NCBI GenBank assembly: GCA_938009275.1
Contig: CALLHY010000039.1
Span: forward strand, 38,260-102,259
Direction: 5' to 3'
DNA length: 64,000 bases
Source of the DNA: an uncultured bacterium
GTDB lineage: Bacteria; Cloacimonadota; Cloacimonadia; Cloacimonadales; Cloacimonadaceae
Below, in pieces: positions 9,951 through 20,100 of this stretch (within the stretch, counting starts at the first letter, position 1; each line of letters starts with the position of its first letter). The notes below the pieces were generated by a model that was not told the DNA's origin, ran no database searches, and worked only from the letters and a program-made list of their open reading frames with translations. The translations under genes were made by a program, and so were the position numbers.

Positions 9951-10730
9951 TCAGTCGGACAGTATCTGGCTATAGCAGTCCATCACTGCTTCGTAGAACA
10001 ACAAGCGCAGTTCGTTGTAAGCCTGCAGGTCGAATTCGTCTGTCCATTCGTTCATAAATAGCTTCTTGAATTCTATTGCCAGACATATACAGCGACCGGG
10101 AAAACTGCTATTTACCCAGCGGGAGAAATACCCGCCACTGAACTTTACGTCGCATCGGCAGTCTATGCCAGTATCCATAAATGGAATACCATCTATGCGG
10201 TTGCGTATTAGCTCAACCCGTGGATATAGCTCTTCACCAAGGTTATTTCTACCGATAATGATGTCTGGATTATCTATCTGGGGCGCGGGAGGGGCGTCAA
10301 TACCTGCCCGGCGATGGTTGTAGCTATGAATGTCTAATACCAGTAGCTTGCTGTTATGCTTAAGCATGTTTTCTATCTGATGCTTGGCGATTCCATACCA
10401 CTTGTCATAAGAAACATAAAGCTTATCCAGCAGTTCGGGCGGAATATCGGTATTGCGAACCGGCAAGCCCCAGGCATCATCAGGAGTGATGTATACGCAT
10501 TTGTCGCGACTGCGGTTCAAATCTACTGCAAAACGGCTACTTAGAACAATGCCGTAATTGGGGAACATCCCGGCAAAGCCACAAGTATATGGGTCTTCCT
10601 CCATGAAGCGTTGACGGTCAGATATCCCGCAGCTTGGCATCAGTTCCTCAGGAAAGCGATGACCATTGTGGATAGCTGTGGCAAAGATCGGTATCTTTGT
10701 GTCTTTTAGTGCATAGGAACTTTTAATCAT
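9951..10730 (-). CDS. N-formylglutamate amidohydrolase-family protein
   Basis: The 259-residue protein carries family landmarks: AIHNGHRFP near residue 20 (usual HxGxxxP-type metal site), VDLNRSRD near 70, and LDIHSYNHRR near 130, which together form the zinc site and substrate pocket of N-formylglutamate deformylases (HutG-like). The known reaction is hydrolysis of N-formyl-L-glutamate to glutamate and formate in histidine breakdown. No other hut gene is present, so the true substrate may differ. It is the last gene of the recJ-to-glyQ minus-strand operon and overlaps the preceding gene by 8 bases. Confidence 0.78.
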   Translation of the reverse strand: MIKSSYALKDTKIPIFATAIHNGHRFPEELMPSCGISDRQRFMEEDPYTCGFAGMFPNYGIVLSSRFAVDLNRSRDKCVYITPDDAWGLPVRNTDIPPELLDKLYVSYDKWYGIAKHQIENMLKHNSKLLVLDIHSYNHRRAGIDAPPAPQIDNPDIIIGRNNLGEELYPRVELIRNRIDGIPFMDTGIDCRCDVKFSGGYFSRWVNSSFPGRCICLAIEFKKLFMNEWTDEFDLQAYNELRLLFYEAVMDCYSQILSD

Positions 10731-11385
10731 TGTCTATTCTATCTAAGGCGCGGATGAGTCCTTGAAGTATCTCCAGATAGTTTTTGATGATGTAAATGTC
10801 CGCTTTCTCTGCTGTTATCCAGCTATTTAGCAGGTTCATGTCTATCCCAGCCACCGAGCCTGCCTGGGCTATGATCTCGGCTGGATTTTTTGGAATGGGA
10901 CGGTTTGCCAGGTAGCAGAAACCTTTTAGCGCAGGCATAATAGAGCGGATGGACATCTGTAGTGTTTCTGCTAATAGCTTGGGCTTCTTCTTCTGCTCCA
11001 AAACCGCCAGGCGGGTAATAAGCCACTTTCCTTTTAGTTCCCGTTCAATCTGTAGCCGTAAATCTGAGGCTTCAAACCTAAGGTCTTTTAAGAGGTCTTC
11101 CTTGGCAAGCAGGTTACTGTAGTCGGCAGTTACGATGTCTAAAAATTCCAGCGGATAGCTGTCTAATGAGGTGTTCACAAATTCCCGGTTTACCAAAAGA
11201 GGAAACTGGAGCTTATGCTTGGCGCAATACTCGCGTAGGGGCTCCAAGCTTTCCAGCAGAAAGGTTGGATCGCTGTTTAAAATAACGATGCAGCGAGGAG
11301 CTGGGTTGTTATATACTGCAACCTGCAACAAGTGCTCATTCAGTGTGTTTAATGGCTTTAATACACCTTGGTAATCATGCTTCAT
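10723..11385 (-). CDS. Conserved hypothetical, nucleotidyltransferase-like protein
   Basis: The 220-residue protein has no signal or membrane segment. The stretch NTSLDSYPLEFLDI followed by LRLQIERELKGKWLI resembles a conserved but little-studied family often labelled nucleotidyltransferase-like, with a mixed alpha/beta N-terminal half and a helical C-terminal half. I cannot point to a clear GS..DxD motif, so activity is uncertain. It overlaps glyQ upstream by 4 bases (ATGA) and the amidohydrolase downstream by 8, so all three are translationally coupled. Confidence 0.5.
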   Translation of the reverse strand: MKHDYQGVLKPLNTLNEHLLQVAVYNNPAPRCIVILNSDPTFLLESLEPLREYCAKHKLQFPLLVNREFVNTSLDSYPLEFLDIVTADYSNLLAKEDLLKDLRFEASDLRLQIERELKGKWLITRLAVLEQKKKPKLLAETLQMSIRSIMPALKGFCYLANRPIPKNPAEIIAQAGSVAGIDMNLLNSWITAEKADIYIIKNYLEILQGLIRALDRIDND

Positions 11386-12242
11386 TTATCCTCCGGTGAT
11401 GAGCAATACTTCTGCATATAGGCATTGGCACAAGCCCTTGCCAGATTGCGAATACGGCCAATATAAGCAGCTCTTTCAGTTACGCTAATCACGCCCCTGG
11501 CATCCAAAAGGTTAAAGCTGTGCGAACAGCGAAGCAGCATGTCATAGGCTGGATACACCAGCTTTTGATTTAGCAACGAACTGCCCTCAGCCTCATAGTC
11601 TTGGAAAAGCTTAAATAGAAGTGCGGTATCTGCATGTTCAAAGTTATATGCGCTGAACTCCTGCTCTCGATGAAAGAATAGCTCGCTGTAGTATGTTTTG
11701 TCGTTCCACTTTAGCTGGCGGTAGTCGTCCACATTCTGGATGTACATAGCCAAACGCTCCAGTCCATAAGTCAGCTCTACACTAATGGGGAAAACGTCAA
11801 CGCTGCCAACTTGTTGGAAATAGGTAAACTGGCTAATCTCCATGCCATCCAGCCACACTTCCCAGCCCAGACCCCAGGCACCCAGAGTGGGGCTTTCCCA
11901 GTCGTCTTCCACAAAGCGGATATCATGCTTTTCTATCTCTACTCCAATGGCTATCAAGCTTTTTAAGTATAGGTTTTGAATATCCTCAGGACAAGGTTTC
12001 ATTATTACCTGAAACTGGTAGTAATGCTGAAAGCGATTTGGGTTTTCACCATAACGGCCATCCTTGGGACGACGGCAAGGTTGGGGGTAGGCAATTGCGC
12101 ATGGAGCAGAACCTAATGCGCCAAAAAAGGTGGCAGGATGAAATGTTCCGGCTCCCATCTCGATGTCGTAAGGCTGAATAAGGTTACAACCCTGCTCAGC
12201 CCAGTAGTTCTGAAGAGTTACGATAATGTTTTGAAAGTTCAT
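11382..12242 (-). CDS. glyQ: Glycine--tRNA ligase alpha subunit
   Basis: The 286 residues match the usual length (about 290-300) of the alpha chain of the bacterial two-subunit glycyl-tRNA synthetase. The start NFQNIIVTLQNYWAEQGC, then QPCRRPKDGRYGENPNR, DDWESPTLGAWGLGWEVW and VELTYGLERLAMY, are diagnostic. The alpha chain holds the aminoacylation site and works as an alpha2beta2 enzyme with GlyS. No glyS lies in the window although the two are often adjacent; the next gene downstream is unrelated. The ATG overlaps the stop of the merR-like gene by 4 bases. Confidence 0.97.
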   Translation of the reverse strand: MNFQNIIVTLQNYWAEQGCNLIQPYDIEMGAGTFHPATFFGALGSAPCAIAYPQPCRRPKDGRYGENPNRFQHYYQFQVIMKPCPEDIQNLYLKSLIAIGVEIEKHDIRFVEDDWESPTLGAWGLGWEVWLDGMEISQFTYFQQVGSVDVFPISVELTYGLERLAMYIQNVDDYRQLKWNDKTYYSELFFHREQEFSAYNFEHADTALLFKLFQDYEAEGSSLLNQKLVYPAYDMLLRCSHSFNLLDARGVISVTERAAYIGRIRNLARACANAYMQKYCSSPEDK

Positions 12243-12634
12243 TTATGTTTCCTAAGATATTGTTTGCATAGTGTTTTCATCTTGTCCAGTTCGTTGCGCA
12301 CTTCACTAAGCACGAAGTATAGATCATCTGAGTTGCTGGATTCATCCAGTTTCAAAGAAAGCTGATCGGGCTTGGCATCTTCGGCAATAGCACGAATGGC
12401 GTTTCGTTCCTGCTTCAGCTTCTGCCGCGCTCCCTCGATAGTAAAGCGTTGATTATACAGCATGTCGTGAATTTTACGCAACAGATGAATGTGATCCTCG
12501 CTATACTTACGGATGCGACCCTCAGACTTTTTCGGCTTCAATACCGGGAATTCACCTTCCCAATAGCGGATAACATGCGGTTTCACACCCAAGAGGTTAC
12601 TTACTTCGCCAATTGTGTAATAATACTTCTTCAT
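12239..12634 (-). CDS. MerR-family transcriptional regulator
   Basis: The 131-residue protein has an N-terminal winged-helix MerR DNA-binding domain: YTIGEVSNLLGVKPHVIRYW, then GRIRKYSEDHIHLLRKI at about residues 40-58. The second half is a charged helix (REVRNELDKMKTLCKQYL) likely to form the dimer coiled coil; there is no obvious ligand-binding domain or metal-binding Cys cluster. Such short MerR proteins often sit in housekeeping operons. It overlaps lnt upstream and glyQ downstream by 4 bases each. The target is unknown. Confidence 0.9.
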   Translation of the reverse strand: MKKYYYTIGEVSNLLGVKPHVIRYWEGEFPVLKPKKSEGRIRKYSEDHIHLLRKIHDMLYNQRFTIEGARQKLKQERNAIRAIAEDAKPDQLSLKLDESSNSDDLYFVLSEVRNELDKMKTLCKQYLRKHK

Positions 12635-14130
12635 TGCTTCCAGCGCCTTTTTCTTATTAATAAGCTAACTACAGAAAGCCCAATTGCCAACACAACAATA
12701 GCCACAGGGTACCAGGCAATCCTGCGATACAAGGGGATTTTAGCTGAGACACTCAATGGCGCACTAATAATGCCCTGCTTCATTAGCCCGGCTTTACTGA
12801 TAACCCTGCCCATGGGATCCACGATCATTGAAATACCGGTGTTGGCGCTGCGGTAGATTTGAATGCGGTTCTCTATGGCGCGAAACTTGGTCATCACCGC
12901 ATGCAGCCAAGGGCCATACGAAGTGCCAAACCAAGCATCATTGGTAATGTTTACCAGATAGTCTGTTTTCTTGTAGCGTCCAGACTGGGGATCTTTCGGT
13001 ATTGCCATATCTCTGTGAATGTCAGCAAAGGCAATTTCATAACAAATGGAGGGGGAGAAACTATAGTCCCCGCTTTTCATCCAACAAAGCTCGGTGCCAA
13101 ATTCCCAATTAGCCTGTCCAAACTGCAGCTTCCATAGAAAGGGTAACTTATCCAGCCACAGCATCCGTTCTCCCACCGGAACTAAGATATTCTTGTAGTA
13201 TAAGGGGGCGATACTGCCATCTGGCTTGAACAATGACGCGGCGTTATAGTAATAAACCGGATTTACATGCTCTGGCGGTGCGGCGGTATAATGGGGAAAG
13301 CCCGTGAAGATATCCATGCTATACTTGCTTGCAAAGCTCTGAACCGCCTGCATTGAGCCAGGTTCATACATCAAATAGTCTGGTATGGCAGCTTCTGGGA
13401 AGATGAATAAATGCGTGGAATCCTTCGCTGCCTGCATGCACATTTCGTCATAACGTTTCATTATGAAATTATAGAATTCCTGATCCCACTTCACATCCTG
13501 CGGGATGGCAGGTTGCATTACGCTTATGCCGGCATCGTACCTGGTAAGCTCGATGCTTTTATAGCAGAACAAACCATATCCCAGCCAGACCACAGCCACA
13601 ATAGCGATACCGATTAGTGACCTTAGCTTACCTTTTATGCTGCGATAAACCAGCACATTAATCACCATTATCAGGAAGGATAGCAGGATTACCCCACCGA
13701 TGTCCGCTGCCTGAATCAGGATGCTATAATCCGCCAGTGAATATGCCTGGTTAAACCAGGGAAAGCGCATCTCACCATAGTTCTGCAGGTATTCAAAGCT
13801 AAGTAGTATTGCCACAAAACCAAGGTATCTATACTTGGGCAAAGCATCCCAGATGCGCTTAACAAAGTAAAAAGATAACAGATAATACAAGAAATACAGG
13901 ATAACTATGCCCACCAAGCCGCCGGGCGTAACCTCCGCAATCCAATAGAACACAATGCCTATTTGAATAATGCTGAATGACAGTGCTGCTTTTACTGGCT
14001 TGAAGTCCTTACGCTCCAGGCTTACAAGCAGGGGAATCCATGCCACAAATACCAGCCACCCCAGATGCAGAGGTAGGCGCGATAGGCTTAGTAGCAGAGC
14101 GCTAAAAACGGCGAGCAATAATGATGGCAC
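12631..14130 (-). CDS. lnt: Apolipoprotein N-acyltransferase
   Basis: The 499-residue membrane enzyme transfers an acyl chain from phospholipid to the N-terminal Cys of lipoproteins in the inner membrane. About six to seven N-terminal membrane spans (residues 5-190) are followed by a periplasmic nitrilase-like domain with the triad Glu246 (FPEAAIPDY), Lys313 (YYKNILVP) and Cys363 (SICYEIAF), then a last span and a basic tail (IRKRRWKQ). The start is GTG and shares its first base with the last base of the upstream lipoprotein stop (TAGTG). The setting beside a lipoprotein gene fits, though it may be coincidence. Confidence 0.95.
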   Translation of the reverse strand: MPSLLLAVFSALLLSLSRLPLHLGWLVFVAWIPLLVSLERKDFKPVKAALSFSIIQIGIVFYWIAEVTPGGLVGIVILYFLYYLLSFYFVKRIWDALPKYRYLGFVAILLSFEYLQNYGEMRFPWFNQAYSLADYSILIQAADIGGVILLSFLIMVINVLVYRSIKGKLRSLIGIAIVAVVWLGYGLFCYKSIELTRYDAGISVMQPAIPQDVKWDQEFYNFIMKRYDEMCMQAAKDSTHLFIFPEAAIPDYLMYEPGSMQAVQSFASKYSMDIFTGFPHYTAAPPEHVNPVYYYNAASLFKPDGSIAPLYYKNILVPVGERMLWLDKLPFLWKLQFGQANWEFGTELCWMKSGDYSFSPSICYEIAFADIHRDMAIPKDPQSGRYKKTDYLVNITNDAWFGTSYGPWLHAVMTKFRAIENRIQIYRSANTGISMIVDPMGRVISKAGLMKQGIISAPLSVSAKIPLYRRIAWYPVAIVVLAIGLSVVSLLIRKRRWKQ

Positions 14131-14969
14131 TATCTTACCTGTTGGTATCCCATGCGCAGAAGGCGTATCTCTTCGCCAAATACCAGGATAAGGGTATCCT
14201 TACAAATGTTCATAAGTCCCGCACCCGTTCCAATGTTTAGCGAGGCTGGGCTCATTTGGCTTATCAACAGGTCATCATTCAGGTTTAGTCCGTTGTTGTA
14301 GTCGTCATAGAGGCTTTGACCATCGTCAGTTTTTATGTATTGACCAAGCGTAGAAAACACATTACTCTTGCCTTCCGTAGCGTCATAGGCAACCACATAA
14401 TCTCTATTGCAGGCAAGCTGCTGAACCTGAACCAACTGAAATTTGCCAAATCTGAATTGCTCCACACCGTCCAATGCCGAGTATAGGATAATCTCCGCAC
14501 TTGCAGCATCGAACACAAAGAAGCTCTGATCGGTATTAACCGCCAACATTGTTGGCTGAACACTGCCTTTCAGCTCCAACACACCCATTGGTTTCCCGCT
14601 GTCACTGAACTTCTTGATGCTTTTAGACACGCTGTCCAATGCCAACAGGCTACCATCGGAAGCAATGGCGATATCGCTTAGATTCTGGAAGTTACCGCTT
14701 CCAGTACCCAGTCCGCCAATAACGTTCACCCGTTGAGTATCCTTGAAAATCCCAATCTGCTGGGTGGTGGAACTCATAGCGTAGATAATGCCACTTTGCG
14801 GGTAATACAAAGCTTTTTGCAAGGGCATTCCCGCCGATATTGAAGAATACAAGCTGAAGGAATCGATGTCCATGGGAGCTACCCGGTTGTTACTGCTACA
14901 GCCCATTACAGCCACCATGATCAACACTGATAGCGTTAGCAAACGCCAAAACTTGAATGCTTGTTTCAT
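14130..14969 (-). CDS. Lipoprotein with NHL/beta-propeller-like repeats
   Basis: The 279-residue protein starts with a lipoprotein signal, with lipobox VMGC at Cys24. The rest consists of repeated short strands of the NHL or YVTN-like propeller kind (IAIASDGSLLALDS, LAVNTDQSFFVFDA), each ~40 residues. It has an AGGAG ribosome site inside the end of recJ and its ATG lies one base after the recJ stop. It is a likely periplasmic or outer-membrane-anchored protein of unknown function. Confidence 0.75.
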   Translation of the reverse strand: MKQAFKFWRLLTLSVLIMVAVMGCSSNNRVAPMDIDSFSLYSSISAGMPLQKALYYPQSGIIYAMSSTTQQIGIFKDTQRVNVIGGLGTGSGNFQNLSDIAIASDGSLLALDSVSKSIKKFSDSGKPMGVLELKGSVQPTMLAVNTDQSFFVFDAASAEIILYSALDGVEQFRFGKFQLVQVQQLACNRDYVVAYDATEGKSNVFSTLGQYIKTDDGQSLYDDYNNGLNLNDDLLISQMSPASLNIGTGAGLMNICKDTLILVFGEEIRLLRMGYQQVR

Positions 14970-14970
14970 A

Positions 14971-16692
14971 TTACACTCCTGTTAGTTGCAAGTCGCGTAG
15001 CTTACCCTGAATGGAGGTTTTGTTGCCGAAGCGATTATACTCCAACGTGTAGGCAATGTCCAACACGGTATTTTTCTTCAGCAGAGGCAGGTAATCTCCA
15101 AGGTTATAGCCAATTAAATCCAGATAGATACCATCTTTTACTACCTTTAGCTTCAGATGGTTGCGACCAACGTTATACGGATAATTTGCCACAGATACCC
15201 CACGCGAGATAAATACAGGTCTGTTATTTCCAGGCCCAAAAGGTGCGAAGCGTTCCATGGCATCCAGAAGATTGTTATTTATATCATAAAGCTCTATCTC
15301 GTAGTCTATCTGCAAGGGCGGCTGAATCTGTTCCAGACGCAAATGCTCCGATACATAGCGGGTGAGATCATTCTCAAACCTGTCTATATACTCCTGATAG
15401 ATAGTAAGCCCCACTGCATACTTGTGCCCGCCAAAACTGTGCAGGTGATGCTCGGTATTCTTTAGTGCTTCAAAGAGGTCAAAATCTGCTACGCTGCGCC
15501 CCGACCCGCTACCAAAGCCGTCTTTGAAGGAGATCATAATTACTGGACGGTAATATTTCTCTACCAGCTTTGAAGCTACAATCCCGATAACCCCCTGGTG
15601 CCAATCGTCTGAAGAAATAATCATGCAGGAGGTGTGCGCCATGTCCTTATATTTCTTGTCTATGATCTCACAAGCCTCGTGGAAGGTTTTCTGGTCTTCC
15701 TGTTGGCGTAGAGAGTTTTGCCGCTCGATGATTTCGGCATATTCCACACTTCGTTCTTCATCGGTAGAGATTAGCAGTTCTACCGAAAGCGCGGCACTGC
15801 CCATCCTGCCCGCAGCATTAATGCGCGGGGCAATACCAAACACTATGTCTGTGGTATCCAGATTCTTTTGGTTCATGCCCGATATTTGAATAAGGGCATT
15901 TAGTCCAAGATTCTTTTTTTCTATCAGGTGCTGAAGCCCGATGGAGGCAAATATGCGGTTCTCTGAGGTGAGCGGAACGATATCGGCAATAGTGCCAACC
16001 GCAACTAAGTCCATATACTTCAGGGTATTCTCTGGTGTGTCGATGCCCATCTTCTTGTATATGGCTATCAGCAGCTTGTAGGCAACCCCCACTCCTGCAA
16101 GGTGTTCGTAAGGATATGGGCAGCCCGGCAGCTTGGGATTTATAATGGCATATGCTGGGGGCAGCTCATCTTTGGGATTGTGATGGTCGGTGATTATTAT
16201 CTCCATGCTCATAGAGCGCAGGGCGTTAATCTCCTCCAAAGCGTTAACACCGCAATCCACGCTGATAATAAGCGAAGAACCAGTTTCCCGAAGGGCATCC
16301 AGGCTCCCCAATGAAAGCCCATAGCCGTCTATCATTCTGTGGGGAATGTAAAAATCTATCATTGCGCCGATACGTTTTAGCCCCAGATACAAGAGTGCTG
16401 TGGCGGTAGTGCCGTCCACATCATAATCGCCATATATGGTAATTCGTTCTCCCTTATCAATCGCCGTCAAAATGCGCAGAACCGCTTTCTCCATGTCTGG
16501 GAACAGGAAGGGATCGAACAAGCCTTCCAAAACAGGGTGAAAGAAATCCTGAACAGCCTCCGGACTGTGCAAACCCTTGCGAAAGAGCAAGTCTGTAACT
16601 AAATGCGGCAGCTTAAAACTGGCACTCAGTTCATCAGATATTTTCCGAGCTGCTTCATCCAACGGGGCTGGGATTAGCCACCTTTTGTCCAT
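14971..16692 (-). CDS. recJ: Single-stranded-DNA-specific exonuclease RecJ
   Basis: The 573-residue length is standard. RecJ degrades single-stranded DNA 5' to 3' in recombination and mismatch repair. The DHH phosphoesterase signature is present: YGDYDVDGTTATALLYLGL near residue 85, VDCGVNALEEI near 150, then TDHHNPKDELP near 167. The DHHA1 domain appears later as GFGSGSGRSVADFDL and SFGGHKYAVGL, followed by an OB-like C-terminal domain (FAPFGPGN). It is the first gene of the minus-strand operon that runs to 9951. Confidence 0.96.
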   Translation of the reverse strand: MDKRWLIPAPLDEAARKISDELSASFKLPHLVTDLLFRKGLHSPEAVQDFFHPVLEGLFDPFLFPDMEKAVLRILTAIDKGERITIYGDYDVDGTTATALLYLGLKRIGAMIDFYIPHRMIDGYGLSLGSLDALRETGSSLIISVDCGVNALEEINALRSMSMEIIITDHHNPKDELPPAYAIINPKLPGCPYPYEHLAGVGVAYKLLIAIYKKMGIDTPENTLKYMDLVAVGTIADIVPLTSENRIFASIGLQHLIEKKNLGLNALIQISGMNQKNLDTTDIVFGIAPRINAAGRMGSAALSVELLISTDEERSVEYAEIIERQNSLRQQEDQKTFHEACEIIDKKYKDMAHTSCMIISSDDWHQGVIGIVASKLVEKYYRPVIMISFKDGFGSGSGRSVADFDLFEALKNTEHHLHSFGGHKYAVGLTIYQEYIDRFENDLTRYVSEHLRLEQIQPPLQIDYEIELYDINNNLLDAMERFAPFGPGNNRPVFISRGVSVANYPYNVGRNHLKLKVVKDGIYLDLIGYNLGDYLPLLKKNTVLDIAYTLEYNRFGNKTSIQGKLRDLQLTGV

Positions 16693-17175
16693 GCTGTAAT
16701 ACCTTTATATATCATATTTAATAACCTGTTACAGAAGCAAACATGGGTTTTGTATCCACACTGATGATGCGGCCAACACTGAAATGCTATCCCATTTCAC
16801 CTCAAGAATCCTAATCTTATTAGAGCTCAAAAGGTGTAAAGAACTTTTTTGCCAAGGGCTAAATAATTACTACCTTTATGTGGCAAACTATCAAATACCG
16901 CGCATCTGGCATCAGTTTTTCCTCCGAATAAGCAGCTTTCGGCAGCCCATATCCATGTAATCTGGCATTGTTTGGCAACACTATGTTATATGTACGTCAC
17001 GTTGTGGCGAGATATCCACAGGTATCACATCCTCGGCTGTAGAATGCCCTTGACACATAGAGCCTTATCCTGGCCGTTTATCAAAAAAAGTTATAGCTGA
17101 TTAGTTGTCGGGCGTAGCCATCAAGGTTTAATCATTAGGTTACCCTGACCGTATCTAGCTTGTTAGGGGACAAGC
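16693..17175. other. Intergenic region between divergent recJ and the 1449-residue surface protein
   Basis: About 480 bases separate the two divergent starts. No ORF with family resemblance, tRNA or strong hairpin is seen. It must contain promoters in both directions; a TTGACA lies at about 17050 but without a convincing -10 box. A GTTAGGGGA ribosome site precedes the ATG at 17176. Confidence 0.5.
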
Positions 17176-20100
17176 ATGAAAATAATCGCTGGAGTTTGGT
17201 TTTTATCAATTTGTGTATTTGCCTTATCGGCAGTAAATGTATCTATCGGGGGTAGCGGACAGTACAATGGACTAAATGACTCTCCCTGTCCTTATGCCAA
17301 CACCTATCGTAATGAGCGCGTGCAATACATTATTGGCGCAAGTGAACTGCATGCTGCGGGTGGTGGGGCAGGCCCCATCAATGCAATTAGTTTGAATGTT
17401 GCTGCTTTAAACGGTATAGTACCCTTATCAAATTATCGGATAAAGATTGGAACAACAAGCCGTGAAGCCTGGAGCTACAGCGACAAGGCTTTTGTGCAGG
17501 GATTAACCGAGGTCTGGAGAGCATCGGCGTATCAGCCTTCATTGGGGGTAAATAGCCACTATTTTACTCAGCCTTTTGTTTGGGATGGAGTATCGAACAT
17601 AGTATTGGACATGGGCTATTCTTTAACCTCATATGCTGCCCCCAAATCCGCCAATGCGGGCACAAACTGGACATGGTGCGGTGCCGTACGGGCTGCCTAC
17701 ATGCTATCGGACGCCATGAATGCCTGTGAAGAGCCTGTGGCTTATAATGTAAGCAACTACCGCGCAAACATAACTTTCAGCATGGGAGCTTTAACCCCAA
17801 GCATTCCCAATACCGCAGTACCCATATTGCCTGGAAGCGGAACAGAAAACGTGCCTGTTACCACTACTTTAAGCTGGATTTCCGGCGGGGGTTCACCTGA
17901 AGGTTACAAGCTTTGCCTGGGAACGGTTAATCCTCCTCCCCTGCTGGCTGATATGCAGCAAGATTCTACTTATACCGGCACTTTTGATTATAGCACAACC
18001 TACTTCTGGAAGGTGGTGCCCTACAATTCATATGGCGATGCGGTGGATTGTCCCGTCTGGTCTTTCACCACCCGAACCGATCCGGTAATACACAGTTTCC
18101 CCTGGCAGACAGATTTTGGCAGCGGTTATGGAATAGCATTCCCTCCCCAAGATTGGACGAAGCATAGTGGTGTGTTATCGGACAGCACCAGTTTGGGTAG
18201 TCCTGGAACAGGGCTTTGGAGCTTGGGGAACTGGTTGAACCAATCTGTTACCAATCGCGCAGCACTTGTTCCATTACAAGCAAGCGGCAATGGGTGGTTT
18301 ATTAGCCCGGTGCTTGATCTCCCCACTGCAAATTATGAGCTGAACTTTGATCTTGCTATGGTTTTAAGATACACTTCCCAAGCCCCGGATATGTCGGGAT
18401 GGGATGACGTATTTGCAGTTCTGGCAAGCGATGATGGCACATGGAACAGCTCTAAAATTCTGCGCAAATGGGATAACGCAGGTTCGCAGTATGTGCTGAA
18501 CAGCCTGGGCAATACTACCACAAGGATTACCATTCCTCTGGGCAGTGCAGGACAAAAGCGAATCGCCTTTTTTGCGGGTTCAACATTCTCCAATGCTACA
18601 AATCAAGTCTTTGTAGATAATGTGCAGGTGCGTCTTAATCCGGGTTTACCAGTACTTAGCTATAACCCTCCTATGCTGGATTTTGGACTGGGTATTCAGT
18701 TTGACTCAAGTAATGTGTTAAGCCTGAATATCAGCAATGGCGGCTTGGATACCCTGCGTGTTGCTACCGACGATATCTCGATAACAGGCGAGGCAGCGGA
18801 ATGTTTTAGCTTCGACTCTTCTAATCTGCCCCTTGCTCTTTCGGCAGGGCAAACAGCCGTTTTACCCGTGCACTTCAATCCCAATTCCGAAGGTTTGAAA
18901 GTGGCAACTCTTCGCATTGTTAATAATCAATGCCGTCAAAACTTTGATCTCCCCCTCAGAGGTGAAGCCTTGCCACATCCCACTGTTGTAATTGGAAGCA
19001 ACGAAGAGACTTTAAGCACTCTGCCAATTGACGCAAGCACAGGCTTTTCTTACAGTCAGAGTATTATTCTGCAAAGCGAGATAAATCTGCCAAACAAACA
19101 GATAAGCAAGCTGTGGCTGTATTGGGACAGCTACCACGAAGGTTCACGCTCTCACGAATGGAGCATATATATGGGGCACACTACAAAAACAGCCTTTAAC
19201 AATGGTGATGATTGGGTTCCCGCCTCCAGCCTCAGCAAAGTATTCGAAGGGTGGGTAGATTTACCTGCTGTTCCTGGCTGGATAAGCATAGAGCTCCAAA
19301 CTCCATTCCTCTATAACAACAGCTCCAATCTGCTTATTGCCACTGAAGAAAACGAATCATTGTATCTGGGATACACCGCAGGTTTCCGGGGTTGCACCAT
19401 AAGCACTCCCCGCAGTCTTGCCTATAGCTCCAGCGCAAACAATGCCGGGCCAGATAACCCATACACAGGCACATTGTATAACCAAATACCCAATTTTATG
19501 CTGGTTCTGGGCAACGCCACCACTGAGCCCAAGATGCAAGTTTCGCATAAAGAAATAGACTTTTATGCCCAGGATAGCGGAGATGCCTTTGGTCCTTTGA
19601 AGATGGTGTACGTACGCAATGTCGGTGGAGGCACCCTGTTTTTCAATAGCAACTCAATGAGCCTTCAAGGTGACCATGCAAGCGATTTCACTGTCTATGG
19701 CGATGGGATGAGCATGTTGCAAAATGACCAGTACGCCACCTTTCTACTGCGCTTCACCCCTCAAAGCGCTGGAGTAAAGACCGCCAGCCTGTTAATCCCC
19801 GGCAATGCCACTCCAGATACTTTGCACCTGAAAGGGATCAGCTACCTCCCCGGAAGCTTTGTGGAAAACTTTGAAACTATCCTGTTCCCTCCGGAAGGTT
19901 GGGAGAGAAGTGATCAGCAATGGGTGCAGAGTGCATATTGCGACTATATACCGGAACTGATACTGCACGAAGACCATAGCGCAGTATCTCTGCTAAACAA
20001 CACCTACCCCATTTCTCACCTTACCACACCGAACATACGGCTAAGCCAGGGGACTAAGTATCTAAGCTACATCGTTAAAGGATATAACAATAACTACTGG

